From positions 1 to 8,919 of the forward strand of contig JAIFNF010000187.1 in NCBI GenBank assembly GCA_020047885.1: DNA of 8,919 nt. Direction: 5' to 3'. Of this stretch, positions 8,183 through 8,919 are shown piece by piece; the first letter of the stretch is position 1, and each line of letters opens with the position of its first letter. The notes beneath the pieces are model-generated. The model made no database searches and was not told the DNA's origin. It saw only the letters and a program-made list of their open reading frames with translations. The DNA is from Gammaproteobacteria bacterium. GTDB taxonomy: Bacteria; Pseudomonadota; Gammaproteobacteria; Competibacterales; Competibacteraceae. A program made the translations under genes and the position numbers.

Positions 8183-8919
8183 TCACACCACCCACAGTAA
8201 CGCCAACGGCAAGGTCAGCAGCGCCAGCGCGGTTTCCACCGTGACAATGGCCGCGATCAGCGGCGCATCGCCGCCCAGTTGGCGGGCCAGAATATAGGCG
8301 GTCGACGCCCCCGGCAGCGCGGCGAACGTCACCAGCACCGCCGTTTCCAGCCGCCCCGGATTCACCAACCAGCACAACATCCCCGCCAGCGCCGGTAAAA
8401 CCAGCAGTTTCAGTCCACTGGCGACCGCCAGTAACCCAGGCCGGGCCAGACCCTCAACCCGCAAGCCCGCGCCAACCGCCAGCAGGCCCAAGGGCAGCGC
8501 CGCTCGCGCCAGAATCTCCAGCACTGCCGCCGATCCCCACGGCAAACCGATTCCGCTCAGGTTCAGTCCGATCCCGGCCAGACAAGCCAGAATCAGCGGA
8601 TTGCGGATTAAACCGCGTATGACTCCGTCCACCGTGGCCTTGCCGCCGGCATGAAGGTTCAGCACCAGCACGCACAGCACGTTAATCAACGGAATCATGA
8701 TCGCCATGACCAGGGCCGCTACCGCGCCGCCTTCGGTATTGAACACCGCCAGCGCCACGGCCAGCCCGACATAGGTGTTAAAGCGGATCGCGCCCTGATA
8801 CACCGAGGTAAAGGCTCGTCCATCTACGTTCAGCCACGCTCGCAGCAGGTAAACCAGCCCGGTCATGGTCAACAGCAGCGCGATAATGACTGCCGCCACC
8901 GGCAACACTGCGTAATCGC
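8183..8919 (-). CDS. AEC family permease (auxin efflux carrier type), 3' part, cut by window edge
   Basis: This is an inner-membrane transporter of the auxin efflux carrier family; bacterial members export or import small organic acids or amino-acid-like compounds. The 244 residues seen are almost entirely hydrophobic helices. Family landmarks include a charged loop followed by FNTYVGLAVALAVF, a mid-region LGLLAVGAGLRVEG, LKLLVLPALAGML and the C-terminal signature PGASTAYILARQLGGDAPL before the last two helices. Family members are about 300 residues, so roughly 60-70 N-terminal residues lie beyond the window. The frame is open to the edge, with residues DYA preceding the GTG codon at 8908, so that GTG is an internal valine and not a start. 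The substrate is unknown. It lies 18 bases upstream of the hydroxylase gene. Confidence 0.88.
   Translation of the reverse strand, partial: DYAVLPVAAVIIALLLTMTGLVYLLRAWLNVDGRAFTSVYQGAIRFNTYVGLAVALAVFNTEGGAVAALVMAIMIPLINVLCVLVLNLHAGGKATVDGVIRGLIRNPLILACLAGIGLNLSGIGLPWGSAAVLEILARAALPLGLLAVGAGLRVEGLARPGLLAVASGLKLLVLPALAGMLCWLVNPGRLETAVLVTFAALPGASTAYILARQLGGDAPLIAAIVTVETALALLTLPLALLWVV

Overview
The window looks like a chromosomal housekeeping region of a moderately GC-rich gammaproteobacterium. Two things point there: the order trigger factor - ClpP - ClpX - Lon, and the placement of a tRNA cluster between cysS and tig, an arrangement I recall from Pseudomonas and relatives. The species cannot be fixed from this window. 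Every gene I can support is on the minus strand, so the region is transcribed from high to low coordinates.

In transcription order, 8919-7349 holds the 3' part of an AEC-type (auxin efflux carrier family) permease, cut by the window edge. It is followed 18 bases later by a membrane-bound fatty acid hydroxylase / sterol desaturase-like protein. This pair is the accessory-looking part. A 236-base gap (7113-7348) follows, containing a striking long inverted repeat built from the 10-base unit CACGGAAAAA. Next comes cysS (cysteinyl-tRNA synthetase, 7112-5682), then a promoter with a GC-rich discriminator and four closely spaced tRNA genes: Pro(UGG), Arg(UCU), His(GUG) and Lys(CUU). A 163-base spacer with its own promoter-like sequence precedes tRNA-Leu(UAG).

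From 4825 down to the window start lie the protein quality-control genes. tig (ribosome-associated chaperone) overlaps clpP (protease subunit) by four bases. clpX (AAA+ unfoldase that feeds ClpP) follows after 66 bases. lon (AAA+ protease) begins 139 bases after clpX and runs off the window edge after 451 codons. Together these genes fold new chains (tig) and degrade damaged, tagged or regulatory proteins (ClpXP, Lon). The key catalytic, nucleotide-binding and metal-binding residues I looked for in ClpX, ClpP, CysS and the visible part of Lon are present.

I found no CRISPR array, insertion sequence, phage gene, toxin-antitoxin pair or recognisable new system. The points most worth a second look are the CACGGAAAAA inverted repeat, the translationally coupled tig/clpP junction, and non-canonical stem mismatches in tRNA-Leu and tRNA-Pro.
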